NCBI RefSeq assembly: GCF_006740685.1
Contig: NZ_CP035425.1
Location: forward strand, 1,403,687 to 1,467,686
Source: Candidatus Nitrosopumilus sp. SW
GTDB taxonomy: Archaea > Thermoproteota > Nitrososphaeria > Nitrososphaerales > Nitrosopumilaceae
Direction: 5' to 3'
Length of the DNA stretch: 64,000 bases
Part shown: positions 1-12,819 of the stretch, in pieces
How positions within the stretch are numbered: the stretch's first letter is position 1
Layout of the letters: each line of letters starts with the position of its first letter
Notes under the pieces: model-generated
Database searches by the model: none
Seen by the model: only the letters and a program-made list of their open reading frames with translations
Told to the model about the DNA's origin: nothing
Made by a program: the position numbers and the translations under genes

Positions 1-550
1 ATACAATCTGTTCTTCATTTACAATTCCTGAACTCTCAGATTCTGAAAAAGGCCAGTTTACTGACTTTAGCAAGTCTGATGTGTATCCATGCCATCCTCC
101 ATCAATCTTTGCAATTATTTTTTTACCAGTAACTGAACGTGCCAATCTAACTGCATACATTGTAGCCTCTGTACCTGATGTGACGTAGCGGATTTTCTCA
201 GCAACTGGTACTGCTTTAGAAATTAATTCAGATAATTTTATTGTCTGTTCATTTACTGTTCCATACATCCAACTTTTTTCAATTTGTTTTTGCAACGACT
301 CTTTGACTGTTTTTGGACCGTGTCCTAAAATCAAAGCCCAATGACCCATCCAATAATCTGTATACTTGTTATCATCAACATCAATCAAATTTTTTCCTGC
401 AGATTTTTTTACAACAAATGGATATGGTTCATAAAATCTTATGTTATGAGAAACACCGTTGACATGCAGTTTTGCTGATTTTGAAAACAGCTTTGCTGAT
501 GTAGGTGTTTTCTTTTTGTATTCTTTGATGTAATCCAAAAGCAAATTCAC
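1..550 (-). CDS. hemL: Glutamate-1-semialdehyde 2,1-aminomutase, 3' end outside window
   Basis: The enzyme is PLP-dependent and converts glutamate-1-semialdehyde to 5-aminolevulinate, the C5-pathway entry to tetrapyrroles, including cobalamin. Translating the minus strand from GTG 548-550 gives an N-terminus starting [11 protein letters not shown], then [14 protein letters not shown] and the PLP-pocket motif [16 protein letters not shown] typical of this aminotransferase family. An in-frame stop lies seven codons upstream and no ATG is available, so GTG is the likely start. The C-terminal part, with the PLP lysine, is beyond the window edge. It is divergent from the rRNA operon. Family assignment is firm; the exact start is less so. 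Confidence 0.9.
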   Translation of the reverse strand, partial: MNLLLDYIKEYKKKTPTSAKLFSKSAKLHVNGVSHNIRFYEPYPFVVKKSAGKNLIDVDDNKYTDYWMGHWALILGHGPKTVKESLQKQIEKSWMYGTVNEQTIKLSELISKAVPVAEKIRYVTSGTEATMYAVRLARSVTGKKIIAKIDGGWHGYTSDLLKSVNWPFSESESSGIVNEEQIV

Positions 551-582
551 AAGAATATCTCTATCATTTTAACTATTGATAA

Positions 583-641
583 TGGCATAGTTTGGCATAG
601 TTATCAGGCACAGTTTTTCAAAACTGCCTAGTTTTGCATAG
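583..641. repeat. GGCATAG repeats and hairpin upstream of the rRNA promoter
   Basis: GGCATAG occurs at 584-590 and 594-600, with a related TGCATAG at 635-641. Between them lies a hairpin with a 7-bp stem (CAGTTTT 611-617, AAAACTG 620-626). It sits between divergent hemL and the rRNA operon, so a regulatory role is possible but unproven. Confidence 0.4.
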
Positions 642-699
642 TTGTGATGTTGTAATTTTTACAAAAAATGGCATCGATCAGGCTTATTTTCACGCATGG

Positions 700-708
700 T
701 TTATATGG
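700..708 (+). promoter_or_regulatory. Probable TATA box of the rRNA operon
   Basis: TTTATATGG matches an archaeal TATA element and lies about 225 bp before the 16S gene. That is a plausible distance for a long pre-rRNA leader carrying a processing stem. The rest of 551-926 shows no gene. The transcription start is inferred to be near 725-732. Confidence 0.5.
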
Positions 709-848
709 TTTCTACATGGTTGACCTTTTGCATACGTAACGCAATAGGCGGCGCTTGTGATGAAGTATGGTATTATGCCATTTTGTGATTCATGGGCCTC
801 CAGTTACGCATACAAAAATGAGGATTTGATCAAGTGATCAATATCTGA

Positions 849-872
849 GATGTGAAGATTATGTGCATCCGT
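849..872 (+). other. 16S pre-rRNA processing stem, 5' strand
   Basis: These 24 nt are complementary to 2413-2435 after the 16S gene, with only one unpaired base (T862), giving 13 plus 10 base pairs. Such stems enclose 16S in archaeal precursors and are substrates of the splicing endonuclease. I could not draw a canonical bulge-helix-bulge within this stem. Confidence 0.75.
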
Positions 873-926
873 CAATTCCAATTAAAGTACAAATGTACTT
901 CAATAATCAAAATCAAAAAATTTCAG

Positions 927-2398
<1,472 letters not shown>

Positions 2399-2412
2399 GA
2401 TAAGGAAAGTGT

Positions 2413-2435
2413 ACGGATGCACTAATCTTCACATC
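2413..2435 (+). other. 16S pre-rRNA processing stem, 3' strand
   Basis: This pairs with 849-872 upstream of 16S (ACGGATGCAC with 863-872, and the following 13 nt with 849-861). It lies 15 nt after the mature 16S 3' end. Confidence 0.75.
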
Positions 2436-2514
2436 AAATCATCGATGCAATGCATCACGAAAGTGATGTATGAAGGATGTAGCGGGTCCCTGCCAGGGGA
2501 CTTGCAATGATCGT

Positions 2515-2534
2515 CGTGCATAGTCGTGTAATAT
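2515..2534 (+). other. 23S processing helix (bulge-helix-bulge-like), 5' strand
   Basis: CGTGCATAGTC (2515-2525) pairs with GACTATGCGCG (5548-5558), including one G-T wobble. GTGTAA (2526-2531) can pair with TTACAT (5539-5544). This leaves three-base bulges on opposite strands, TAT 2532-2534 and AGA 5545-5547. The geometry resembles the archaeal bulge-helix-bulge cut by the tRNA splicing endonuclease, although the central helix is 6 bp rather than 4. Confidence 0.6.
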
Positions 2535-5538
<3,004 letters not shown>

Positions 5539-5558
5539 TTACATAGAGACTATGCGCG
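5539..5558 (+). other. 23S processing helix (bulge-helix-bulge-like), 3' strand
   Basis: This pairs with 2515-2534. Bases 5545-5547 (AGA) form the bulge opposite the 5' strand bulge. It follows directly on the mature 23S end. Confidence 0.6.
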
Positions 5559-5620
5559 ATGAATCATTTTCATTCATCAAAGTGGAATATACACGACTTG
5601 TACGATGATTTCATTTTTAA

Positions 5621-5650
5621 TCATGCTTAGCGAAAGCTATGCAATTTTTA
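5621..5650 (+). terminator. Hairpin with GAAA loop and T-tract after 23S
   Basis: GCTTAGC and GCTATGC form a stem (one mismatch) closed by a GAAA tetraloop at 5632-5635, followed by ATTTTTA. It is a plausible 3' end of the rRNA transcript. A smaller hairpin (5558-5578) precedes it. Confidence 0.5.
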
Positions 5651-5660
5651 TGATTTGAAG

Positions 5661-5689
5661 TTCCCTAGTGTAAACTAGGAAATATTTTT
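5661..5689 (+). terminator. Second hairpin and T-tract after the rRNA operon
   Basis: TTCCCTAG pairs with CTAGGAA (one bulged base) around a 6-nt loop, followed by ATATTTTT. It may be a back-up terminator, and could also serve the convergent gene on the minus strand. Confidence 0.45.
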
Positions 5690-5731
5690 CATTCTAAAAA
5701 AACTAAAAATTATTTTTCTGTATTTTATTTC

Positions 5732-7069
5732 TCAAAGAATTTTGATTGGAAAATAAAATACAAACCAACCTACAACTGAAATGAAAAATAAAGTTTTAAT
5801 TCCTATTCTTAATTTAGAATTTTTTATTTTGTCTATTGCAATGATTACTCCTAATGATATGAATGGGATTGTTAGAATGAAATAATATGGAAACATTATC
5901 CTCCCTGTAAACTGTAATAACAAATATGGTACATACATGGAAATCAAACCCGAACTTAGAAACAAAATTGTTTTCTCTCTATTTTTGATCACTCCATAAA
6001 TAATTAATCCCAAAGTAGACCAAAAACCAACTATCCATAAAACTTGGTTTGGGTCTCCTCTCCATTCAATACCAAATATTTTTCCAACATGTAGTTTACC
6101 TCCATGTGTTTCTTCAAATGGTTTTTCTTTTACCCATCCTAATCCATTTGCATTTTCAGGAAGAGGTATGGGTAGAATCCAATTGTGAGGATAATTTGTT
6201 AGATTTGTGTCCCAATTTTTGACTTTGTATGCCTCTGATGTTACATACCCTTTACTTAGAAAAACACCTAGATGCTCTATTGGATTCGTAATCTTACCAA
6301 TTTGAGTTTGTTGAATGTATCCTCTTGATTCCATAAGCTTTACTTTGGGATAAGAAAGTGCGCCTTCTCTACCATCTGGTAATTTCTGAGTGACAATCAT
6401 AGGATCATAAATTATGGGTTGATAAATTATATCGTAAATCCATAATGGAATCAGAAATGTTAATGATGTTAAAACTAGAAAAACTATGATCTTTCTTAGG
6501 TCTGTGATTTTTGGATTCCATTTGTAATTCACAACAACGTGGTTTATGATAATTAAAAAGAAAAAGAAAACAGCTGTTTCTTTAATTAAAAATGCAAAAC
6601 CTAATGTTATTGCTGCAAAATAATATTTTTTCTTAATGTAAAAATAATATGATAAAACTCCAAAGAACATTAAGGGCACATCTCTTAAGAACAAACTGGA
6701 ATGAACAAAAAATATCGTATCAAATGATAAAATTGCTGTTGCCAACAATGCATTTTTTTCTGTTGTGTATTCTCTAAACACATTGTAAAAAACTAACAAA
6801 GACAACATTCCAAAAATTACTGACGGAACTCTCCATGAAAACCAATTATCCCCAAAAATTAATGTTGTAGGACCTTGGAAGAAATTAATGCCTGGCATTT
6901 GATACGGTACATGGTCTTCCCCTTTCAAAAAATCTCTGAGAATTTCAAGAAAAATTGATTCATCCCAAATTTGTAAAAACTGAGGTTGTGCAATCACAAA
7001 TGCATGTAATACTAGTGATATGAGAATAATATGAGTAATTGTAATTTTGTTAAAATATTCTTGAATCAC
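5732..7069 (-). CDS. Membrane glycosyltransferase, GT39/PMT-like
   Basis: The 445-aa protein is predicted to transfer sugars from a lipid-linked donor to a protein or lipid on the outer face of the membrane. It has about ten hydrophobic spans. The acidic pair WDES (D36-E37) in the first external loop matches the catalytic D-E of dolichyl-phosphate-mannose mannosyltransferases. A large hydrophilic loop lies at about 220-330 between membrane segments. It stands alone, convergent with the rRNA operon and divergent from a histidine kinase. It could instead be an ArnT-like or other GT-C enzyme; the substrate cannot be told. The ATG start follows an AT-rich promoter region. Confidence 0.7.
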   Translation of the reverse strand: MIQEYFNKITITHIILISLVLHAFVIAQPQFLQIWDESIFLEILRDFLKGEDHVPYQMPGINFFQGPTTLIFGDNWFSWRVPSVIFGMLSLLVFYNVFREYTTEKNALLATAILSFDTIFFVHSSLFLRDVPLMFFGVLSYYFYIKKKYYFAAITLGFAFLIKETAVFFFFLIIINHVVVNYKWNPKITDLRKIIVFLVLTSLTFLIPLWIYDIIYQPIIYDPMIVTQKLPDGREGALSYPKVKLMESRGYIQQTQIGKITNPIEHLGVFLSKGYVTSEAYKVKNWDTNLTNYPHNWILPIPLPENANGLGWVKEKPFEETHGGKLHVGKIFGIEWRGDPNQVLWIVGFWSTLGLIIYGVIKNREKTILFLSSGLISMYVPYLLLQFTGRIMFPYYFILTIPFISLGVIIAIDKIKNSKLRIGIKTLFFISVVGWFVFYFPIKIL

Positions 7070-7238
7070 AAAAAAATCCTCAGATATTTGATTAAAAACC
7101 CTTTGAATTTCTTTTTAGAATTTCTTATGTTGAGCCTAATGTTGAAATTTTACCTTACATTATGCACGACTATTTACTTTGTTATCGAAAATAACACACA
7201 ACCGTTTGTATTATATCAAATAAGATCGTAAACTGTAC

Positions 7239-8363
7239 ATGAAAACTTCAACAGCATTAAAGAAACTCAATCTCAACATTTCTGAATTCGAAGAACGTCT
7301 CTTTGATCATTCCATTGTTGGAATAACTGATGATGAAGGAACTATCATTTATGCCAATAAAAATTTCTGTAAAATTTCAAAATATTCTGCTGATGAATTA
7401 ATTGGAAATAATCATAGAATACTAAAATCCGATGAACACTCTTCAGAATTCTTTGCAGATCTATGGGATACTATTACTAGTGGAAAAGTTTGGGAAGGTG
7501 AAATTAAAAACAAAGCAAAAGATGGTTCATTTTATTGGGTTAAAACCATAATCATCCCAATCGTTGATGAAAAGGGAATCAAAAATTATGTTGCCATCAG
7601 AAATAATATTACTAAAGAAAAAGAAATTCAAGAAAGACTGTTGAATATAGAAGATGAACTTCTTAAACAAAATGTAACATTACTTTCAGAAGTTGAAAAG
7701 AAAAGTGGAGAACTGGTAAAATCTGAAAGACTTGCAACTATTGGTACTATGGCAAGTAGAGTCGCACATGATTTGAAAAATCCTTTGACAATCATTCATA
7801 CTTATGCTGATATGTTAACTCCTGAAATTCTTGCAAAACTAGATCCTCAAGATAAAGAAAAATGGTTTAGATTACAGACATCTGTTTTGGATATGAATAG
7901 AATCATTGAAGATGTTTTGGATTTTGCAAGAACTACAGAAATCAAAAAGAAAAAGACTTCTTTCTTGAGTGTCTTGAGATTAGCAATGAATCATGTGAAA
8001 ACCCATTATGGTGTTGTCATTAATTTGCCTGAGAATGATGTATCTGTAAAATGTGATGCTAGAAAGATGGAGGGTGTAATGTCTAATTTACTCAATAACG
8101 CAGTTCATGCAGTTGATGGCACTGGAGAGGTTGATGTCAAAATATCTTCTGATTCTAAAGACATCACAATCGTTGTAAAGGACTCTGGACCTGGAATTCC
8201 TGAAAAAGATTTAGAGAGAATTTTTGAGCCTATGTATACTACAAAAACTACTGGTACTGGATTGGGATTGGTCATCTGTAAGAGTATTGTTGAACAACAT
8301 GGTGGAACTATCTCTGTGAGTAACAAACCTACTACGTTTACAATTACTATGCCTCTATCCTAG
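7239..8363 (+). CDS. Cytosolic PAS-domain sensor histidine kinase
   Basis: The protein has 374 aa and no membrane span. A PAS domain (about 18-130) contains the usual N-N-H-R-I-L segment, followed by a coiled coil (about 125-165). The H-box AHDLKNPLTII has phospho-acceptor H177. The ATPase domain shows NNAVHA (N-box, about 286-291), DSGPGIP (315-321) and GTGLGL (339-344). It should autophosphorylate in response to a soluble cue bound by PAS. No response regulator is adjacent, so it is an orphan kinase. Its last 20 residues closely resemble those of the membrane kinase at 61787-63676, suggesting a shared ancestor. Confidence 0.9.
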   Translation: MKTSTALKKLNLNISEFEERLFDHSIVGITDDEGTIIYANKNFCKISKYSADELIGNNHRILKSDEHSSEFFADLWDTITSGKVWEGEIKNKAKDGSFYWVKTIIIPIVDEKGIKNYVAIRNNITKEKEIQERLLNIEDELLKQNVTLLSEVEKKSGELVKSERLATIGTMASRVAHDLKNPLTIIHTYADMLTPEILAKLDPQDKEKWFRLQTSVLDMNRIIEDVLDFARTTEIKKKKTSFLSVLRLAMNHVKTHYGVVINLPENDVSVKCDARKMEGVMSNLLNNAVHAVDGTGEVDVKISSDSKDITIVVKDSGPGIPEKDLERIFEPMYTTKTTGTGLGLVICKSIVEQHGGTISVSNKPTTFTITMPLS

Positions 8364-8378
8364 ATTTTGGTATTAGGG

Positions 8379-8453
8379 TTATTCTTCTAATTCAATGTCG
8401 TTTTGAAGTTCTTTTGGTAACCCAATCCACCACTCTTTTTGATTTTCAGACAT
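8379..8453 (-). CDS. Possible 24-aa micro-ORF, antitoxin-like tail
   Basis: The ORF encodes MSENQKEWWIGLPKELQ and ends NDIELEE. It sits convergent to the kinase gene in an otherwise empty gap. The EWW..LPKEL..DIE pattern resembles the C-terminal or short forms of RelB/ParD-like addiction-module antitoxins, but there is no toxin nearby. The frame stays open 28 codons upstream without an ATG, so a longer form with a TTG start is possible. It is weakly supported and may be a remnant. Confidence 0.3.
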   Translation of the reverse strand: MSENQKEWWIGLPKELQNDIELEE

Positions 8454-8531
8454 CAAGAAAACAGATCGAAGGTTGCTAATAGATCTGTTGGTAAAATCTT
8501 CAAAGCAACAGTTCAAGAAAATATGACAATA

Positions 8532-9011
8532 TCAGTCCTTCAAATATGTTACATCTGAGACATCTTGGACATCTTTGATTTTAACAACAATTGTATCTCC
8601 TAATTTGTTAAAGATTCTTTGTCTCTTTTGATTTGTTAAAATCCATCCCAACACAACATCAAATGGCAACAAAAATGATTTTCCAAAACTGCTAATCAAA
8701 ACTCCTTTCAAACTTGGGGCTTTACCGTTCATGTTTACACTTTTCAAATTGAGAATTTTTTTACCAATTGTTTGCCCTGTTTTGTATTCTAAAACACTCC
8801 AATAAACAAAAAACATGAGACTAGTTGGAATGTATTCACTATTTTCCACCCAAAAAAAACTTTCTTCAAATTTATAATCTATTCCTCCAAACAATGTAAA
8901 AATCATTGCAGTGGATATCGATGAAATTATAATAAAATCAATTAACCATGCAATAAACCTGTCCGACCATTTTGCAAGAACAATTTTTGAAGGTGAATTT
9001 GAATCACTCAC
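8532..9011 (-). CDS. RDD family membrane protein
   Basis: The 159-aa protein has the RDD hallmark near the N-terminus (DRFIAWLIDF, about residues 17-26) and the second conserved block TGQTIGKKILNLK before the last third. Three hydrophobic segments are visible (about 20-45, 62-80, 105-125). RDD proteins are small polytopic membrane proteins; a few have been linked to ion transport, but the substrate here is unknown. It is a single-gene unit. Confidence 0.8.
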   Translation of the reverse strand: MSDSNSPSKIVLAKWSDRFIAWLIDFIIISSISTAMIFTLFGGIDYKFEESFFWVENSEYIPTSLMFFVYWSVLEYKTGQTIGKKILNLKSVNMNGKAPSLKGVLISSFGKSFLLPFDVVLGWILTNQKRQRIFNKLGDTIVVKIKDVQDVSDVTYLKD

Positions 9012-9108
9012 GAACTAACTAATTAATTCAAATTTATAAAACATGTTAATCATTAGTTAACACCAATCACAACACATTTGATTTATCATTCAATAACTAT
9101 CAGAACAT

Positions 9109-9240
9109 ATGAAGGCAAAATTTGCAACATCTTGTGTTTCTTGTGGTGATAAAATTCAACCAGGAAAAGAGATATCCAAAAATAAAGATGAAAAATGGGT
9201 TCACAAACATTGTGCTGAAGACTCTGAAGGATTACCCTAG
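9109..9240 (+). CDS. 43-aa zinc-finger-like protein
   Basis: The ORF starts MKAKFATSCVSCGDKI and ends HKHCAEDSEGLP. C9-x2-C12 and H34-x2-H-C37-type ligands could bind one zinc, as in PARP-finger or LIM-like small domains. It lies 28 nt before the methyltransferase gene, so the two may be co-transcribed. Function is unknown. The compact ORF with its own ATG and a good Cys/His pattern makes it probably real. Confidence 0.65.
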   Translation: MKAKFATSCVSCGDKIQPGKEISKNKDEKWVHKHCAEDSEGLP

Positions 9241-9268
9241 AAATTAATATGACTCTGTTCAATTAATT

Positions 9269-10123
9269 TTGAATTTCTTTTTGATATCGATTAACCCTCT
9301 TGATGTATTCTTTTGGACCTTTCGTAGAAGCGAAAAAGACACTGTAAATCTTTACAATGCCTTATCACCTGTCATGCAACTTGCAACAGGTGGATCTATG
9401 CTAAATTTTGGATATTGGTCTTCTGAACACTCTGATCCAATATCTGCTCAGGAAAACCTATGTATGATTTTTGCAAATCTTGCTGAATTGCCTTCTGCCA
9501 AACATGTAGTTGATGTTGGTAGTGGTTTGTCTGCACCCTCTCATCTCTGGCAACAAAAATTCCCAAACATTCTCTTGTATGATGTAAACATCAATTATTC
9601 ACAATTGTCCTTAGGCAAAAAACAAAAAATTGAATTCCTGAATTCTTCGTCAACAAAACTTCCATTCGCAAATGATTCTGTAGATCGAGTTTTGGCCTTA
9701 GAATCTGCACAACATTTCAAACCTCTTTCTGATTTTATTTCTGAATCCAAAAGAGTACTAACAAATTCTGGATTACTCGTCATGGCCATTCCTATAACTC
9801 TTGGAACTTCATCTCTCAAAGATTTAGGGATGTTAAAATTTACTTGGTCTTCTGAGCACTATTCTTTGGATGATGTAAAAAACACAATAAAATCATCTGG
9901 GTTTGAAATTAATCAAGAGCAATTAATTGGAAATTTTGTATATGATCCTCTTGCAGATTATTATTTGACACATAGAGAACAACTCAAAAAATCTATTTTG
10001 GAAAAATATCCTGGCTATGTTGAAAATATACTATACAAATCAATCCTCAAAATGAAATCTGCATCTGAAAAAGGGATTATTGATTATGCTCTTCTAAAAT
10101 GTGTTCCAAAAACTAGACAATGA
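9269..10123 (+). CDS. SAM-dependent methyltransferase, class I
   Basis: The 284-aa protein has motif I VVDVGSGLSAPSHLW (about 80-94) and a motif II-like acidic end of strand 2 (LLYDVNINY). Post-I loops LPFANDSVDRVLALESAQHF and RVLTNSGLLVMAIP follow. The arrangement resembles small-molecule methyltransferases such as the tocopherol or sarcosine type. The reading frame begins with TTG (9269) and has no early ATG, so the start is uncertain. Its 3' end overlaps the convergent gene by 11 nt. The substrate is unknown. Confidence 0.75.
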   Translation: MNFFLISINPLDVFFWTFRRSEKDTVNLYNALSPVMQLATGGSMLNFGYWSSEHSDPISAQENLCMIFANLAELPSAKHVVDVGSGLSAPSHLWQQKFPNILLYDVNINYSQLSLGKKQKIEFLNSSSTKLPFANDSVDRVLALESAQHFKPLSDFISESKRVLTNSGLLVMAIPITLGTSSLKDLGMLKFTWSSEHYSLDDVKNTIKSSGFEINQEQLIGNFVYDPLADYYLTHREQLKKSILEKYPGYVENILYKSILKMKSASEKGIIDYALLKCVPKTRQ

Positions 10124-11207
10124 GAATTCTTTTTTCAATCATATATTCTAGGGCTTGAATGTATTCATCTTCTGAAGTCAATCCATCAGTAAACCACATG
10201 GCACTTGTTTTCCACCATGCAGGAATTTTTAGACCGTGATATTGCACTCCTTCTGATTTTTCAAATACGTTAGTTTGAAGTACTGATGTTTTTTCCCAGT
10301 TTGTTGTGATTTCAGTTTTCTCAAATTTTTCAGATAGTAAAAGTCCAGTTTGCTTGTCAATTACGATGACCTTGGTCTTGTCTTGATTTTCTGCAACCAT
10401 TCCTTCTCTTAAGAGATTACCAATTGGATAAGTTACAGTTCCATAGACTTGGTATTTTTCATTGATTACATCTCCTATTTCTATGGGTGCTTTATAGAGA
10501 AATTTTCCTGTTCTGCAACATTTTTCTTCAACTGGAATTCTTGAATCTTCATCAAGTAAAAACTGGTAATTTTTTATCCCTTCTTCTGAAACAATTCTTG
10601 AATTAATCATAATTCCATCAGCATTTATTTTTTCAACTTCAAATTTCTCTGTGATTGTATTTCCATACTTACTAGTGTGGGAATAAGTTACGTAATCTGT
10701 TTCTTTTACACACAACCCCTCAATGCATAATCTTTGACTGACATTATCTATTATCTTTGGAGAAATTATATTATTTTTTATCAGTGCCCTTACTCCATAT
10801 GCATATAGACTATCCTTGTATTTTCCATCTGTCCATCTAACCGTATCTTGGATTACCCAAGCTGGCATTGTGGTGAATTCTTCGAGATGCCTTTCTTTAA
10901 GGAAACTAGAATCCCCTAGATACTTTTCAATTTCTGCAATCAACACAATGTCTCTTGCTTGATGCGTACTGCTCCATGCAATATGGTTATACAAAATAGC
11001 ACACGCTCTCAGATTTGGATATTGGGGGTGCAGATCAATTAATCCATCTAGACCAAATATTTCGTATTCGTCATGAAAAAATTCACAGAACTTCAAAATA
11101 TCTTGAGGGGTTTGTACTGGAAAATCAGGCTGATGTGCAAATGTGCTTTGGGCACTAAAACTCCCTACTATTATCCCTGATATTATTAGAATTACTACAA
11201 TTTTCAA
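10113..11207 (-). CDS. Secreted protein with C-terminal Trp-rich repeat
   Basis: The 364-aa protein has a signal peptide (about 1-24, hydrophobic core VVILIISGIIVGSF). Its middle part carries several Cys, including an ECC-type pair (SRIPVEEKCCRTG). The C-terminus reads IPAWWKTSAMWFTDGLTSED and YIQALEYMIEKRILIV, one degenerate copy of the 'IP.W.K..A.WW..G.I.D..F..gi.YLIe..II' module. The same module recurs in the proteins at 18081 and 34124. It is likely exported and exposed. Function is unknown; the module may aid surface anchoring or protein contacts. Confidence 0.7.
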   Translation of the reverse strand: MKIVVILIISGIIVGSFSAQSTFAHQPDFPVQTPQDILKFCEFFHDEYEIFGLDGLIDLHPQYPNLRACAILYNHIAWSSTHQARDIVLIAEIEKYLGDSSFLKERHLEEFTTMPAWVIQDTVRWTDGKYKDSLYAYGVRALIKNNIISPKIIDNVSQRLCIEGLCVKETDYVTYSHTSKYGNTITEKFEVEKINADGIMINSRIVSEEGIKNYQFLLDEDSRIPVEEKCCRTGKFLYKAPIEIGDVINEKYQVYGTVTYPIGNLLREGMVAENQDKTKVIVIDKQTGLLLSEKFEKTEITTNWEKTSVLQTNVFEKSEGVQYHGLKIPAWWKTSAMWFTDGLTSEDEYIQALEYMIEKRILIV

Positions 11208-11338
11208 TATTGTTACTTTTCAGTTTTTGCTTATTAATTTCATGTAAAAACTTGTTCAACTCTATGACCAATCTGGAATTTTTTTCAATTGATAATATTG
11301 ACTAGGTTTTTATTTTTGATATCCTAACTTACTTTATC

Positions 11339-11740
11339 ATGACTAGTTCTGAAGGTACTTTGAATCTGTATACTGAAAAATGCAAAAAATTACTTGAAGA
11401 ACCGGAGATTCGTTTTGCTGGAATTGTTGATAAAGATGGTCAATTGATTTCTGGTGGCTTTAAAGAAGGACTTACTCCTTATGAGGGTGATGAAACTAGA
11501 CTACAATCCTTTTTAGAATTTGTCTCAAAGGCATCTATAAGAAAGGAATATGATGAAAGTTTAGGCCCTATCAACTATTTGGCTGCTAGACGAGACAAGG
11601 CAGTTCTTGTTAGTTTTCCATTTCCTATAACTCAAATTCTCTTACTAATTTCTGCAGAACCTACTGCTAACATTGAAAATTTGGCAAAAAAGGTAGTTGA
11701 AATTTTTACTGATGTTACTAAAAGACTATCAAAACCTTGA
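11339..11740 (+). CDS. Small soluble protein, DUF6659-like family, roadblock-like fold suspected
   Basis: The 133-aa protein has paralogues at 16225, 39819 and 40306. Shared features are an N-terminal helix, a strand of the form 'IRFAGIVDKDGQLISGG', an acidic middle helix, and strands 'AVLVSFP' and 'ILLLISAE' near the end. The order helix-strand-strand-helix-strands recalls roadblock/LC7 or profilin-like modules, but this is inference. The family seems specific to this phylum. A TATA-like TTTTTGATAT lies about 25 nt upstream of ATG, suggesting a leaderless mRNA. Confidence 0.6.
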   Translation: MTSSEGTLNLYTEKCKKLLEEPEIRFAGIVDKDGQLISGGFKEGLTPYEGDETRLQSFLEFVSKASIRKEYDESLGPINYLAARRDKAVLVSFPFPITQILLLISAEPTANIENLAKKVVEIFTDVTKRLSKP

Positions 11741-11805
11741 AAATAACATGATTATATTTTTCTAACAAATGGTTTTAATTCTGTTTATGTTTTAGATTCT
11801 TTGAA

Positions 11806-12258
11806 TTGAAAGCGACTTTTGGTGCAGGATGTTTTTGGCATGTTGAGGATTTACTTAGCAAAACAAAAGGAGTCAGATCTACTAAAGTAGGATACATTGG
11901 TGGCAACCTTCCAAATCCTACTTATGAAGAAGTGTGTACTGATAGAACTGGACATGCAGAAGCCGTAGAAGTAGAATATGATCCTGATGAAATTTCATAT
12001 GAAGAACTCTTGGATGTTTTTTGGAATAATCATAATCCTACAACCCTGAATCGTCAAGGTCCTGATGTTGGAATACAATACCGCTCTGCAATTTTCTATC
12101 ATGATGAAAAACAAAAAGAGATTGCAGAAAAATCAAAATCACAGCTTGATTCTTCTGGAAAATTTAATTCTCCTATTGTAACTGAGATAACTCCTGCTCC
12201 TACATTTTACAAAGCAGAAGAATACCATCAAAAATATTTCAAAAAGAATGGATTCTGA
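11806..12258 (+). CDS. msrA: Peptide-methionine (S)-S-oxide reductase
   Basis: The 150-aa enzyme reduces methionine-S-sulfoxide in oxidised proteins, using a sulfenic acid formed on Cys9 in the family motif GAGCFWHVE. Other conserved pieces are [37 protein letters not shown] and AEEYHQKYF. No ATG precedes the motif; TTG at 11806 is the only practical start, immediately after an in-frame stop region. It is convergent with the UspA gene, with one base between the stops. Length is slightly short because the resolving C-terminal extension is absent. Confidence 0.95.
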   Translation: MKATFGAGCFWHVEDLLSKTKGVRSTKVGYIGGNLPNPTYEEVCTDRTGHAEAVEVEYDPDEISYEELLDVFWNNHNPTTLNRQGPDVGIQYRSAIFYHDEKQKEIAEKSKSQLDSSGKFNSPIVTEITPAPTFYKAEEYHQKYFKKNGF

Positions 12259-12259
12259 A

Positions 12260-12691
12260 TTATTTTACAATTAGAACTGGAATCTTTGCAGTATGTATGA
12301 CATAATTTGACACACTTCCAAAGAACAACTCTTTTGCAGAACTTCTTCCACGTGAACCCATTACTATCATATCGAATTTCTCTTTACTTTGTGCAAGCTT
12401 GACAATATTGTATCCAATATCTCCTCGCATTAATTTCTCCTTGAACACTATGCCATTTTTTGCAGCCAAGATTTTGGATTCCTCCATAATTTTCTTCACT
12501 TCTCTATTAAGGGATTTTTCAACAGATCCAACCCCTCTGAATTCTGAGTGTGGTGGGGCATGAATTGAGAATACTCCTGTAATTGTCGCTCCGCATTGTC
12601 TGGCTAGTGTAATTGCCATCTCTAAGCCTCTTTGAGAGTTTTTAGAACCATCTAATGGAACCAGTATTTTTGAGATTTTTTTCGTTATCAC
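12260..12691 (-). CDS. Universal stress protein, UspA family
   Basis: The 143-aa single Usp domain begins KILVPLDGSKNSQRGLEMA and ends with the ATP-binding signature GSRGRSSAKELFFGSVSNYV followed by IPVLIVK. The G-x2-G-x9-G-S/N pattern is intact, so it is likely an ATP-binding Usp that forms dimers. It is monocistronic and convergent with msrA, so both are stress-related neighbours. Confidence 0.93.
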   Translation of the reverse strand: MITKKISKILVPLDGSKNSQRGLEMAITLARQCGATITGVFSIHAPPHSEFRGVGSVEKSLNREVKKIMEESKILAAKNGIVFKEKLMRGDIGYNIVKLAQSKEKFDMIVMGSRGRSSAKELFFGSVSNYVIHTAKIPVLIVK

Positions 12692-12819
12692 ATATTCTCA
12701 CTACTTTTGATCCTAAAAAAGATACTTTTTGATAGTCTAACAGATTTTTCCAAAAACTCAAAATTACTATGATCGCTAAATTAACTAAAACTTATCTACT
12801 GATGATAATTGAAGCTAAA

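Larger units (their letters stand above)
2399..2534 (+). other. 16S-23S internal transcribed spacer without tRNA
   Basis: The spacer is about 136 nt. It contains the 3' strand of the 16S processing stem (2413-2435) and the 5' strand of the 23S stem (2515-2531). No tRNA cloverleaf can be drawn; the tRNA-Ala common in euryarchaeal spacers is absent, as expected for this phylum. Confidence 0.8.

Noticed and set aside
2399-2534. A tRNA-Ala or other tRNA in the 16S-23S spacer
   Set aside because: No cloverleaf, no GTTCRA arm and no CCA-type end could be found; the spacer is filled by processing stems.
5661-5680. CTAGTG in the rRNA trailer as an operator copy
   Set aside because: It is the arm of a terminator hairpin and does not continue into the consensus.
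5539-5731. A linked 5S rRNA gene
   Set aside because: The stretch after 23S is only hairpins and T-tracts before the next gene; no 5S-like helices.
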